Shown: positions 16,179-24,363 of the stretch, in pieces
How positions within the stretch are numbered: the stretch's first letter is position 1
How the letters are laid out: each line of letters opens with the position of its first letter
Source: an uncultured bacterium
GTDB taxonomy: Bacteria > Cyanobacteriota > Vampirovibrionia > Gastranaerophilales > Gastranaerophilaceae
Length of the DNA: 53,606 nt
Assembly: GCA_905216055.1 (NCBI GenBank)
Contig: CAJMSH010000010.1
Location: 1-53,606, forward strand
Reading direction: 5' to 3'
Made by a program: the position numbers and the translations under genes
Notes under the pieces: generated by a model
What the model was told of the DNA's origin: nothing
What the model saw: the letters and a program-made list of their open reading frames with translations, nothing else
Databases searched by the model: none

Positions 16179-16694
16179 ATGAAAAGTAATATCGTACTTA
16201 TAGGCATGATGGGAAGTGGAAAAACCACAACAGGCAGACAGTTAAGTGAATTTCTACCTGACTATCATTATGTTGATATAGATTCAGAGATTGAAAAAAG
16301 CACTCAAAAAAAGATTTCAGAGATTTTTCTGAGGCATGGCGAAGCTTTTTTCAGAATGCTTGAAAGCGATAAAATCCGTAAATTTTGCAAAGAAACAAAT
16401 TACATAATATCAGCAGGCGGCGGAGCTTTTGAATATGAAGATAATCGTAAAATCATGCTTGAAACATCTCATGTAATTTATCTGAAAGCTACACCGGAAG
16501 CTATTTATGAAAGAATAAAAGAAGAAAATCACAGACCACTCTTAAGAAAAAATTTCTCTGTTGAAAAAATTGCATCTATTATGAAACTTCGTGAAAAAAA
16601 TTATCAAAAAGCCGATATAACCATTGACACAACAGGCAAAACAACTTACGATGTTGTAAAAGAAATTCTCGGAGCTTTAAAATTAAATGGTTGA
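16179..16694 (+). CDS. aroK: Shikimate kinase
   Basis: A 171-aa P-loop kinase phosphorylating shikimate in the chorismate pathway. Walker A is GMMGSGKTT (residues 9-17); the shikimate-binding DIDSEIE and the Arg of FFRMLES follow, then SAGGGA, and the lid region ends with NHRPLL. A TAAAAT lies exactly six bases before the ATG and no Shine-Dalgarno is present. It overlaps aroB by eight bases, indicating coupled translation. aroC lies at 32.4 kb. Confidence 0.95.
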   Translation: MKSNIVLIGMMGSGKTTTGRQLSEFLPDYHYVDIDSEIEKSTQKKISEIFLRHGEAFFRMLESDKIRKFCKETNYIISAGGGAFEYEDNRKIMLETSHVIYLKATPEAIYERIKEENHRPLLRKNFSVEKIASIMKLREKNYQKADITIDTTGKTTYDVVKEILGALKLNG

Positions 16695-17754
16695 ATTATC
16701 AGTAAAAATTAAAAGCAGTGAAAATTGTTATCCGATTATTATTAATAATGAAGATATTTCGGATTTGTCAAAAAACTTGTTAACCTTTACAAAAGGGAAA
16801 AATTATCTTGCCGTAATTTCACAAAAAGTTGAAAAATTGTACGGTAAAAAATTAAATATCCCCAAAGAAAACAAGTTTATCCTAAAAGACGGCGAAAAAG
16901 AAAAGAATTTCAAAAACTACAAAAAAATTCTCAATCGTGCACTAAAAATGAAACTTACCCGTAAAGACTTAATGATTGCAATAGGCGGAGGAGTTGTCGG
17001 AGATATTACAGGCTTTGCAGCAGCAACATACATGCGCGGAATTGATTTTATCCAAGTTCCGACAACATTACTTGCGGCAGTTGACAGCTCTGTCGGTGGA
17101 AAAGTCGCTATTGATACAGATTTTGGCAAAAATCTTGTCGGTGCTTTTTATCAGCCTAAAATAGTTTTTATTGATCCAATATTTTTAAAAACTCTTGATG
17201 ACAGGCAGTTTAAGACAGGAATGGGCGAAGTTGTAAAATATTCTTTTATTGAAAAAAGCTGCAAATGTGATGATGAAGATTTGAATTTGACTAATTTTTT
17301 GAGCGAAAAATCAGAACAAATCTTAAGCCGAGATGAAAAAACTTTATCAAAACTTATTGAAATATGTGTAAAATTAAAAATTTCGGTCGTTGAAAAAGAC
17401 GAAAAAGAAAACGGTTTGAGAAGAATTTTGAATTTTGGTCACACATACGGTCATGCTATCGAAAAATTTACCAAATACAAAAAATACACACACGGAGAAG
17501 CTATCGTTGAAGGAATGAAATTTGCCTTTAATCTAGCCGTAAAAAGAAATTTAATCGATAAAAATTACAAATTTCTTGCTGAAGATGTAATGAAAAAATT
17601 TAATTTCCGCTCAATTCCGCAATTCAACAACAAAAAAATGCTTGAATTAATGAAATTGGATAAAAAAGCAACTTCAGACAAAATAACATTTATATTGCCG
17701 ACCGATTATTCAATCGTAGAGGCATTTGAATTGGCACCTGAAGAAGTATTTTAA
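16687..17754 (+). CDS. aroB: 3-dehydroquinate synthase
   Basis: A 355-aa NAD-dependent enzyme. Seen are the GGGVVGDITGFAAATYMRG NAD/substrate loop, the PTTLLAAVDSSVGGKVAID motif with its conserved Lys, and the zinc-binding His residues of FGHTYGHAIE and the downstream HGEA motif. Length is normal. It starts inside the end of aroK. Immediately beyond its stop the sequence changes to the restriction-modification island. Confidence 0.95.
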   Translation: MVELSVKIKSSENCYPIIINNEDISDLSKNLLTFTKGKNYLAVISQKVEKLYGKKLNIPKENKFILKDGEKEKNFKNYKKILNRALKMKLTRKDLMIAIGGGVVGDITGFAAATYMRGIDFIQVPTTLLAAVDSSVGGKVAIDTDFGKNLVGAFYQPKIVFIDPIFLKTLDDRQFKTGMGEVVKYSFIEKSCKCDDEDLNLTNFLSEKSEQILSRDEKTLSKLIEICVKLKISVVEKDEKENGLRRILNFGHTYGHAIEKFTKYKKYTHGEAIVEGMKFAFNLAVKRNLIDKNYKFLAEDVMKKFNFRSIPQFNNKKMLELMKLDKKATSDKITFILPTDYSIVEAFELAPEEVF

Positions 17755-17758
17755 AGTT

Positions 17759-17890
17759 TTACCCGTCAACTTCTTCTAATATATCTAAAACACTGCAACC
17801 AAAGAATTTGGCAATTTTTTCAAGAGTGCTCAACTTCAAATCAACATGTTTGCCTTTTGTCAGCTTGGTTATTAAATTTTGAATACTATT
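17759..17890 (-). pseudogene. C-terminal remnant of an XRE-family regulator
   Basis: On the minus strand about 43 codons read SIQNLITKLTKGKHVDLKLS and on through LEKIAKFFGCSVLDILEEVDG to a TAA. This is the C-terminal half of a Cro/C1-type HTH domain (the recognition helix onward). An in-frame TAA lies just upstream, and no start or N-terminal half is present. It abuts the restriction-modification genes and may have been cut by their insertion, or may be a decayed controller gene of that system. Confidence 0.75.
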
Positions 17891-17959
17891 TTAACCAAAT
17901 AAAATTGTTCATTATAATATATGATGTATAAAATAATAAATTTATATATTATTTTATTT

Positions 17960-18505
17960 ATGAAAGAAAAGATACAAAAAGAGTTTGAATTTTACCATAG
18001 ACATTTTATTACTAAAATGTTTAAAGAAGATAATAATGATACTGATGTACTAATGGATATATTTTGCTTATCACAAAGTATAAAAAATAAAAATTAGCAA
18101 TACTGGGGTAGAGAATTAGGTAAACTTTGGGAAAAAATAATTAATATTGTTTTCAAAGAAACTGTTCCAACATTATATAAACCTGCCACAAAAATCAATA
18201 AAAGCGAGCCATATGATTTATTAATAGGAAATTTTGCAATAGATACAAAATATAGACTTGGTTCTGGAGATTCAGGTACATTAAAAAAATTTACACAATA
18301 TGGACAGTTAATAACATCAATGGGTTACGAACCTATTATACTTCTCTTAAGAAATGATAATCTTCCACAAGCTATACATGCATGTAAAAAAGGGAACTGG
18401 ACAATATATACCGGTGACCAATCTTTTGACTTTGTAAAAAGTATAAGTAATTTTAATTTAAAAAATTTTTTAACCGAATATTCTGGTAAATATTCTATTT
18501 ATTAA
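17960..18505 (+). pseudogene. Type II restriction endonuclease gene interrupted by an amber stop
   Basis: Read through one TAG at 18095-18097 (codon 46), the frame encodes 181 residues. The second part carries a PD-(D/E)xK-like nuclease core: EPYDLLIGNFAIDTKYR with Asp86, Asp95 and Lys97, followed by GSGDSGTLKKFTQYGQL. Everything else in the frame is intact, so the nonsense change looks recent. TAG is a true stop here (ssb ends with it). An in-frame ATG at 17924 would lengthen the N-terminus by 12 residues. The gene converges on the adjacent methyltransferase, overlapping it by 11 bases. An internal restart at 18320 would lack the catalytic core. Confidence 0.75.
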
Positions 18506-19415
18506 TATAAGCACATGTATTTAACCGAATATTTGAAATTTCTACATATTTTTTACTTTTCTCTATTCCTATATAATTTACTCCTAATTCTTTACAAGCT
18601 ACAGCTGTTGTACCACTACCTAAAAAAGGATCTATTACAATATAATTAGAATTTAATGGAACTGTCATACGAATAAGATATTTTATTAAATCTATTGGTT
18701 TAACTGTTGCATGAATATTAAATTTTTCATTTTTATCTCTTTTTATATTTTCAATAATATTTGATTTAAAACCATTATTATCTTTTGCATTCAATAATCC
18801 TACACCATATTTTGATAATGTTTCTATATAATTATTTATTAATGGTTTTTGAACTAATGATATTGCTTCCCACTCATTTCGTAAACAACTATGCCACCCA
18901 TTCCAATTTTTAGAATTTTCAATCCCCATTTTTTGTAATTTTTTTTCCACATTTAAACCTTTCGGAATACCACTATGTCTACGCCATACAATAATATCTC
19001 TTGCATAAAAACCGACATCTTCCAATGCTGTTTGCACATGAGCTATTGTTCTTGTACTATTAAATGTGTAAATATATGCACCTGGTTTTAATATCCTATA
19101 TAATTCACTTCCCCATTGTCTTATCCAATCTTGATATTGTAATATATTTTCTCTATTTCTTTCATACCATCGTTTATTTCTTATCCCACCTGCTAGACCA
19201 CTACCATAAGGAATATTTTTAACAAGTGTATTAGTATTTTTTACTCTATTTGTTCTTCGTTCTATTTCTTTTTCATTCCAATTTTGCCCAATAAATTCAT
19301 AATTATATGGTGGATCTGTTATACAACAATCAATTGAATTATCTGGTATATTTTTCATTTTTTCAATACAATCACCTTGTAAAATATTATTTCTTAAACT
19401 TTTTTCTTGCAACAT
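18495..19415 (-). CDS. Type II DNA methyltransferase (beta class, N4-C or N6-A)
   Basis: A 306-aa protein. The catalytic motif IV, DPPYN (from residue 34), comes first, and the AdoMet motif DPFLGSGTTAVACKELG lies near the C-terminus, the beta-class order for amino-methyltransferases. Target recognition lies between them (KPIDLIKYLI precedes the AdoMet motif). The start at 19415 follows AGAGGGAATA; an upstream in-frame ATG lacks a site. It is intact, whereas the neighbouring endonuclease gene is broken, so the modification activity may persist alone. The recognition sequence is unknown. Confidence 0.9.
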   Translation of the reverse strand: MLQEKSLRNNILQGDCIEKMKNIPDNSIDCCITDPPYNYEFIGQNWNEKEIERRTNRVKNTNTLVKNIPYGSGLAGGIRNKRWYERNRENILQYQDWIRQWGSELYRILKPGAYIYTFNSTRTIAHVQTALEDVGFYARDIIVWRRHSGIPKGLNVEKKLQKMGIENSKNWNGWHSCLRNEWEAISLVQKPLINNYIETLSKYGVGLLNAKDNNGFKSNIIENIKRDKNEKFNIHATVKPIDLIKYLIRMTVPLNSNYIVIDPFLGSGTTAVACKELGVNYIGIEKSKKYVEISNIRLNTCAYINK

Positions 19416-19626
19416 TATTCCCTCTATAATTATTATATTACTATAAAAATTTCTTTTATTATTCACTTTATTTCACAAATAACAGATTTTTATAATACTC
19501 TTAAATTTATTTTCTTTTTTTTTACATATTTTTATTATTATACATTTATTCTATTACATTTTTTATTATTAATTAATTTATTAATTTCTATTATATTTTA
19601 ATTATTCAAATATTTTAATAAAAAGC

Positions 19627-19655
19627 TTGACAAGATATCTTTTTTATGCTATAAA
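19627..19655 (+). promoter_or_regulatory. Strong promoter with about 200-base leader
   Basis: TTGACA (19627-19632), exactly 17 bases, TATAAA (19650-19655). Transcription would start near 19662 and run about 200 bases before the start codon at 19861. Between the methyltransferase start and this promoter (19416-19626) I see only very AT-rich sequence. Confidence 0.75.
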
Positions 19656-19680
19656 GAGTGTGGGGTAAATGTATATTTAT

Positions 19681-19760
19681 AAGTCTTGTCAAACGACGAG
19701 ACTTTCTTTTTCGGGGGAAGCTTTATATTTGATTTTACAAGGTTTTTAAGCTTTTGTAAA
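19681..19760 (+). promoter_or_regulatory. Structured 5' leader with attenuator-like hairpin
   Basis: AAGTCT-T-GTC pairs with GAC-G-AGACTT across an AAAC loop (19681-19704) and is followed by TCTTTTTC, so it could act as an early terminator. A second hairpin TTTACAA / TTGTAAA lies at 19735-19760. The leader is too long and structured for a simple untranslated region. No known riboswitch consensus was recognised. Confidence 0.45.
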
Positions 19761-19860
19761 CTTAATGTAACAAAGCAAGTTTTTTATTAAAGTTTTTGGA
19801 TAAATTTACCGAGATTAAATTTACAGACAGAGCAATAATTAATTGGAGGTAGATTTTTAG

Positions 19861-20229
19861 ATGAAGTCAAAAATTGAAAATGTTATGGTCCAAGACTGTA
19901 ACACTGTTGCCAATGGCATTATGCGGGATATCAATGACATTGACAAAATGGAGAGAATGCTTAGCAGTGAGTTGAGTTCAGAAGATTTATTCAGAATTGA
20001 TAGCGCAATTTTAGCTTCACTCAGAAACACAACGGATTTCTCAAGAGATTTATTACACCAGCTTGAACAAAATACTTTTGAACAACCGATTGCAAAAGAA
20101 ATTAAACCCGCAAAAATTCTTGATAAAGAACTTGCAAACATTCAAAAACAAACAATGGTGGATATTACATTACCCTTACAGAACATGTTTGACGAAATGG
20201 CTAATTACGTATCCGAAGCAATAGCTTAG
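19861..20229 (+). CDS. 122-aa helical protein, unknown function
   Basis: Starts MKSKIENVMVQDCNTVANGI. GGAGGT lies about ten bases before the ATG. The whole protein is predicted helical with heptad-like leucines (MERMLSSELSSEDLFRID; DFSRDLLHQLEQ), and the end is amphipathic (LQNMFDEMANYVSEAIA). There is no signal peptide and no family recognised. It is co-transcribed with the 49-aa gene downstream, behind a strong promoter and structured leader, so it is probably abundant or conditionally expressed. Confidence 0.7.
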   Translation: MKSKIENVMVQDCNTVANGIMRDINDIDKMERMLSSELSSEDLFRIDSAILASLRNTTDFSRDLLHQLEQNTFEQPIAKEIKPAKILDKELANIQKQTMVDITLPLQNMFDEMANYVSEAIA

Positions 20230-20268
20230 AAAAAAATAGTTATACAAATAAATTTAGGAGTATGAAAG

Positions 20269-20418
20269 ATGAAAAACGAACCCCTTATTCAAACAATTTT
20301 GGGAGCTGAAGATTTAATTATTAATGATGAAATTTTAGAAAAATACAAACTTTCTATTGATGAAAGCAAAATCGATGTGTTTGACATTATCAATTTCATC
20401 ACCACACTTGAAGAATAA
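20269..20418 (+). CDS. 49-aa small protein in operon with the 122-aa gene
   Basis: The ATG at 20269 follows TAGGAG by eight bases. The product starts MKNEPLIQTILGAEDLIIND and ends DIINFITTLEE: acidic, helical, no signal. The gene is 39 bases downstream of the 122-aa gene, and its stop is directly followed by a terminator, so it closes the operon. No family is recognised. Confidence 0.65.
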   Translation: MKNEPLIQTILGAEDLIINDEILEKYKLSIDESKIDVFDIINFITTLEE

Positions 20419-20450
20419 AAAGAGGGCTTTAAAATACCCTCTTTTTTTTA
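20417..20450. terminator. Intrinsic terminator between the small operon and der
   Basis: AAAAGAGGG pairs with CCCTCTTTT around a ten-base loop and is followed by a long T-run. A-rich sequence on the other side lets it serve der as well. Confidence 0.88.
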
Positions 20451-20476
20451 TTTTTGATTTACTTTTTTACTTTGTT

Positions 20477-21808
20477 TTATTTTTTATCTTTTTCGGAACG
20501 TTCTCTGACAGAGAGTTTTATTGTTGTACCGAAAAATCCGAAAGCTTCACGCAACTTATTTTCGATATAGCGTTTATAATGATCTTTCATCAAATCCGCA
20601 TTGTTTGCAAAAATAACAATATGCGGCGGCTGAATACCTGTTTGAGTAACATACATAATCTTTAATCTCTTACCTTTAGAAGATGTCGGAGGATTGAGCA
20701 TATATGCTTCTTTTATAACTTTATTCAAAAGACCTGTTGAGATACGTTTTGTACATTCTGCATAAACTTTTTCAGCTTCCGTATAGATTTGATGAAGTCT
20801 TTGTTTTGTAACCGCAGAGATGTAAATTTTTGGTGCAAATTCCAAGAACGGAATATCATTTGCAAGTTTTTTGTTATATTGATTAATTGTATTTGATTTT
20901 TTATCTTCGATTAAATCCCATTTATTAATAGCGATAATCAGACCTTTACCTGCTTCCGTAATAATTGAAGCTATCTTTTTATCCTGATCCGAGATACCTT
21001 GAGTTGCATCAATTACAAGAAGAGCAACATCGCAATCTCTGATTGAGCGGATTGCCCTATCAACAGCAAATTTTTCAACACCCCAATTTACTTTGGATTT
21101 TTTTCTTATACCTGCTGTATCGACAATTACAAATTCTCTATCATTATATTTTATGGTGCTGTCAATGCTGTCACGAGTTGTACCTGAAACATCAGATACT
21201 ATAACTCTGTTTTCATTCAAAAGCGCATTAACAATTGATGATTTTCCCGCATTTGGTCTTCCGACAATTGCAATTCTTATGCGTTCATCATCTTTTTGTT
21301 CAATATCTTGAGAAAAATCTTCAGTAACCAAGTCAAGAAGATCACCGACTCCACCTGAACCGTGAAGTGCTGAAATCCCTATCGGTTCACCCATTGCAAG
21401 TGAATAAAAATCATTTATCATCATCAAAGAATCAGGGTTGTCAGATTTGTTTACGGCAAGAAAAACAGGTTTTCCTGACTGTCTTAAGATATTTGCAATA
21501 TCATAATCTACAGGATTTACTCCTTCTTTTCCATCTACAATAAAAATTATTTTATCAGCTTCTTCACAAGCAATTTTTGCCTGATCAAAAATTGACAACA
21601 TAATTTCATCATCATCACCCGGAACAATTCCGCCAGTGTCAATTACCGTAAACAATTTATTTTGCCATTCAACATCAAAATAAATTCTATCACGCGTAAC
21701 ACCAGGTAAATCGTCAACTATCGAGTTTCTTGACCCTACAAGACGGTTTACAAATGTTGATTTGCCCACATTCGGGCGTCCTACTATTGCTACAATCGGT
21801 TTTCTCAT
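20477..21808 (-). CDS. der: Ribosome-assembly GTPase Der (EngA)
   Basis: A 443-aa protein with two tandem GTPase domains: the first G1 is GRPNVGKSTF with DTGGI and NKSD, the second GRPNAGKSSI with DTAGI and NKWD. A C-terminal KH-like domain ends IKLSVRERSEK. It is needed for 50S subunit maturation. A TGTTATAAT element stands six bases from the ATG without a Shine-Dalgarno, so the mRNA is predicted leaderless. Confidence 0.96.
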   Translation of the reverse strand: MRKPIVAIVGRPNVGKSTFVNRLVGSRNSIVDDLPGVTRDRIYFDVEWQNKLFTVIDTGGIVPGDDDEIMLSIFDQAKIACEEADKIIFIVDGKEGVNPVDYDIANILRQSGKPVFLAVNKSDNPDSLMMINDFYSLAMGEPIGISALHGSGGVGDLLDLVTEDFSQDIEQKDDERIRIAIVGRPNAGKSSIVNALLNENRVIVSDVSGTTRDSIDSTIKYNDREFVIVDTAGIRKKSKVNWGVEKFAVDRAIRSIRDCDVALLVIDATQGISDQDKKIASIITEAGKGLIIAINKWDLIEDKKSNTINQYNKKLANDIPFLEFAPKIYISAVTKQRLHQIYTEAEKVYAECTKRISTGLLNKVIKEAYMLNPPTSSKGKRLKIMYVTQTGIQPPHIVIFANNADLMKDHYKRYIENKLREAFGFFGTTIKLSVRERSEKDKK

Positions 21809-21814
21809 AGGGGT

Positions 21815-21823
21815 ATTATAACA
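21815..21823 (-). promoter_or_regulatory. Extended -10 of der at leaderless distance
   Basis: On the minus strand TGT-TATAAT is followed by six bases and the der ATG at 21808. The predicted +1 is the first base of the start codon. Confidence 0.7.
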
Positions 21824-21926
21824 TAATAAAATATTTATTTACATACATTTACAAAATTCTAAAGTTTTTTTATAAAGTGTCCGATATACAATCTGTGTAA
21901 AATATTTCACAGAAAGGATAGGTATT

Positions 21927-22319
21927 ATGGAAATTTCAGGAGTATCATCTTATACCTCAGCAGCATCTGCCGTTGAAGAAGAAGACAAAGTTCAAGAAGA
22001 GCAAGAAGAACAAGCTACCGAAGAAACCAAAGAATATGGTGTTACGGCAAAAGAAAAAGAAGAAAAAGATACAACACAGTTCTCTTCTTCTGACTATGAT
22101 GAAGATGATGTCGAAGAAAAAGCTACAAACTATTTAAAAAACATTATGTTTGTAACTAATTTGACTGACGAATCTTCTGCTGCATTACAAAATTATTTGA
22201 ACACATTTGATGTAGCAGACTTCATCAAAAAATACGGGCCGTTTTCTTCAACCGCAGAAATTTCAGCAGCTATGTATGCAGCTGTTGGAAGTATGATTAA
22301 ACAACAAGAAGATGAATAA
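21927..22319 (+). CDS. Acidic low-complexity 130-aa protein, unknown function
   Basis: GAAAGGATAGG precedes the ATG. Residues 15-70 are dominated by Glu, Lys and Gln (KVQEEQEEQATEE), then a mixed helical domain from about 70 (ATNYLKNIMFVTNLTDESSA) to the end. The opening MEISGVSSYTSAAS has the short Ile/Val/Ser pattern seen on other small proteins here. No family is recognised. The large palindrome and repeat array start 40 bases after its stop. Confidence 0.65.
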   Translation: MEISGVSSYTSAASAVEEEDKVQEEQEEQATEETKEYGVTAKEKEEKDTTQFSSSDYDEDDVEEKATNYLKNIMFVTNLTDESSAALQNYLNTFDVADFIKKYGPFSSTAEISAAMYAAVGSMIKQQEDE

Positions 22320-22358
22320 AAAATCTTACAACTGAAAAACTAAATAAAGAAATAACAA

Positions 22359-22400
22359 AATTTAAGTCATGCTGATAATATTATCAGCATGACTTAAATT
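22359..22400. repeat. 42-bp perfect palindrome
   Basis: The arms AATTTAAGTCATGCTGATAA and its reverse complement meet with two central bases and no mismatch over 42 bases. The inner sequence GTCATGCTGA is the same as the second module of the neighbouring repeat family. It may act as a terminator-like hairpin for the preceding gene, although no T-run follows. Confidence 0.9.
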
Positions 22401-22410
22401 GTATACTTAT

Positions 22411-22726
22411 GTCACTTTGAACTCGGTTCCAATTTCTTATCTAATTTAGAGATTCCGAAACAAGTTCGGAATGACAATGGGTAAGATGATTAAATTATAA
22501 CGTCATCCTGAACTTGGTTCAGGATCTAATTACAAGATGCTGAAATAAATTCAGCATGACTTAAATACTTGCGTCACTTTGAAATCGGTTCAGAGTCTCA
22601 GGTAATTTGGAGATTCCGAAATATATTCGGAATGATAATGGGTAAGATGATTAAATTATAACGTCATCCTGAACTTGATTCAGGATCTTATTTAATTAAA
22701 AGATTCCGAAACGAGTTCGCAATGAC
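22411..22726. repeat. Palindromic repeat array with 161-base tandem period
   Basis: Modules GATTCCGAA..TTCGGAATGAC start at 22451, 22612 and 22702, and GTCATCCTGAAC..GTTCAGGATC at 22502 and 22663. The first two GATTCC modules and the two GTCATCC modules are both exactly 161 bases apart, so part of the array is a tandem duplication. The 22502-22635 part matches 27-162 module by module with the same 110-base spacing. No gene is visible between 22320 and 22752. Confidence 0.9.
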
Positions 22727-22752
22727 AATATAACGTATTATTTTCTTTTTTA

Positions 22753-24315
22753 TTATTGCTTTTTAGAAGATTTATCCGCCAATTCAGAATCCAGTCTTAA
22801 AAATACAGGTTTTATATCTTCTTTAGCTATTAATTTTCCGCATTTTACATTATCTGCGGTCAAATCATCCAATTTTATTTTTAAATCAAATGATAATTGA
22901 GAAGCCATAGATTTTGCAATATTCGGACAATAAGGATAAATTAAAGATGCGATAATACACATTACATCAAGTACATTTGTCAATACCTGACCGCATTCTA
23001 CCATTTTGCCTTCTTTTGCTAAAGTCCAAGGAGCTGTATCTTGAACATATTTGTTTGTTGTATCAACAAGTGATGTAATTTCCAATCCGGCTTCTGCGAT
23101 TTCAAAGTTATCAAAATGATTTTTAACAATTTGAACAGTACCTAATGCTTTTTTAGCCAAAGGATTTTCTCCCTTGAATTCTTCTTTTACTTCACCGTCA
23201 AAATATTTTACAAGCATTGATAATGTTCTGTTCAATAGATTTCCCATACTGTTTGCAAGATGAGCATTAACTTTTTCTTTAAAATCGTCATCTGAATAGT
23301 TTCCGTCACGTCCGCAAGGTGCAGATGTTGCCATATAATATCTGAAAGCATCAGGGTGTTCAAGCTTGAATGTTTCAAGAACAGATGTCGGAGATATTAC
23401 ATTACCCAATGATTTTGACATCTTGGATTCATCTATCGTAATCCAACCGTGTGCAAAAATGTGTTTTGGCAACGGTAATTTTAAAGCTAACAAAAATGCT
23501 GGCCAATATATGCTGTGGAATTTTAATATATCTTTTCCGATTACATGAACATCGCATGGCCAATATTTTTTAAAGTTTTCAGAAGGATTTTCGGTATCAT
23601 AACCTAAAGCTGTTATATAGTTTGATAAAGCATCAATCCATACATAAATTGATTGATCTTCATCACCTAATACATCAATTCCCCATTTTACATTTGATTT
23701 TGCACGAGAAACCGAAATATCTTGGATATCTTCTAATTGATTCAAAACCTCATTTGCTCTAAAAGCAGGAACAATAAAATCAGGGTGTTCTTTTATGTAT
23801 TTGATTATTTCATCTTTATATTTTGAAAGTTTGAAAAAGTAATTTTCTTCTTTAATAACTTCAGGTTTTTTAAGGTGGTCAGGACAAAGTCCGTCTTCTG
23901 TTAAATCTTTTGGATTCAAAAAGCATTCACAACCTGTACAATATAATCCTTCATAAGAATGTTTATATATATCACCTTGCTTCAACAATTTGTCAAATAT
24001 ATGTTGAACAATTTTTTCATGATCTTCATCTGTTGTTCTTATAAATTTTGTGTAATTAATATCAAGAGCCTTCCAAGCATCTTTGAATTTTTGAGAATTT
24101 TCATCACACAATTCTTTTGGAGTAATTCCTTTTTCGGCTGCTGTTTTTTGAATTTTTATACCGTGTTCATCAGTTCCGGTAAGAAAATAAACATCATCAC
24201 AACGTTGAGTGTAATGTCTTGCAATTATATCTGTTAATATCTTTTCGTAAGCATGACCGATATGCGGAGCTCCGTTTACATAATCTATTGCTGTTGTTAA
24301 ATAAAACTTTTCCAT
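22753..24315 (-). CDS. metG: Methionyl-tRNA synthetase
   Basis: A 520-aa class I synthetase. The HIGH signature is GAPHIGHAYEK near the N-terminus and KMSKS is in ESKMSKSLGN. A Cys knuckle (CTGCE and later CPDH) sits in the connective peptide. The C-terminal dimerisation/tRNA-binding EMAP-like extension of longer MetRS is missing, which is normal for this size. AAAAGGAATAAG precedes the ATG, so this gene uses a conventional ribosome site. Confidence 0.96.
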   Translation of the reverse strand: MEKFYLTTAIDYVNGAPHIGHAYEKILTDIIARHYTQRCDDVYFLTGTDEHGIKIQKTAAEKGITPKELCDENSQKFKDAWKALDINYTKFIRTTDEDHEKIVQHIFDKLLKQGDIYKHSYEGLYCTGCECFLNPKDLTEDGLCPDHLKKPEVIKEENYFFKLSKYKDEIIKYIKEHPDFIVPAFRANEVLNQLEDIQDISVSRAKSNVKWGIDVLGDEDQSIYVWIDALSNYITALGYDTENPSENFKKYWPCDVHVIGKDILKFHSIYWPAFLLALKLPLPKHIFAHGWITIDESKMSKSLGNVISPTSVLETFKLEHPDAFRYYMATSAPCGRDGNYSDDDFKEKVNAHLANSMGNLLNRTLSMLVKYFDGEVKEEFKGENPLAKKALGTVQIVKNHFDNFEIAEAGLEITSLVDTTNKYVQDTAPWTLAKEGKMVECGQVLTNVLDVMCIIASLIYPYCPNIAKSMASQLSFDLKIKLDDLTADNVKCGKLIAKEDIKPVFLRLDSELADKSSKKQ

Positions 24316-24363
24316 TTCTTATTCCTTTTGGCTTTTTCTATCTTTTTTTATCTTATCATGAAC

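Noticed and set aside
18095..18097. TAG recoded as an amino acid in the endonuclease gene
   Set aside because: ssb ends with TAG right after its canonical DEIPF tip, so TAG is an ordinary stop here.
19857..20141. 94-aa minus-strand frame opposite the 122-aa gene
   Set aside because: The plus-strand gene has a strong promoter and GGAGGT site; the reverse frame is Ser/Leu-rich antisense sequence.
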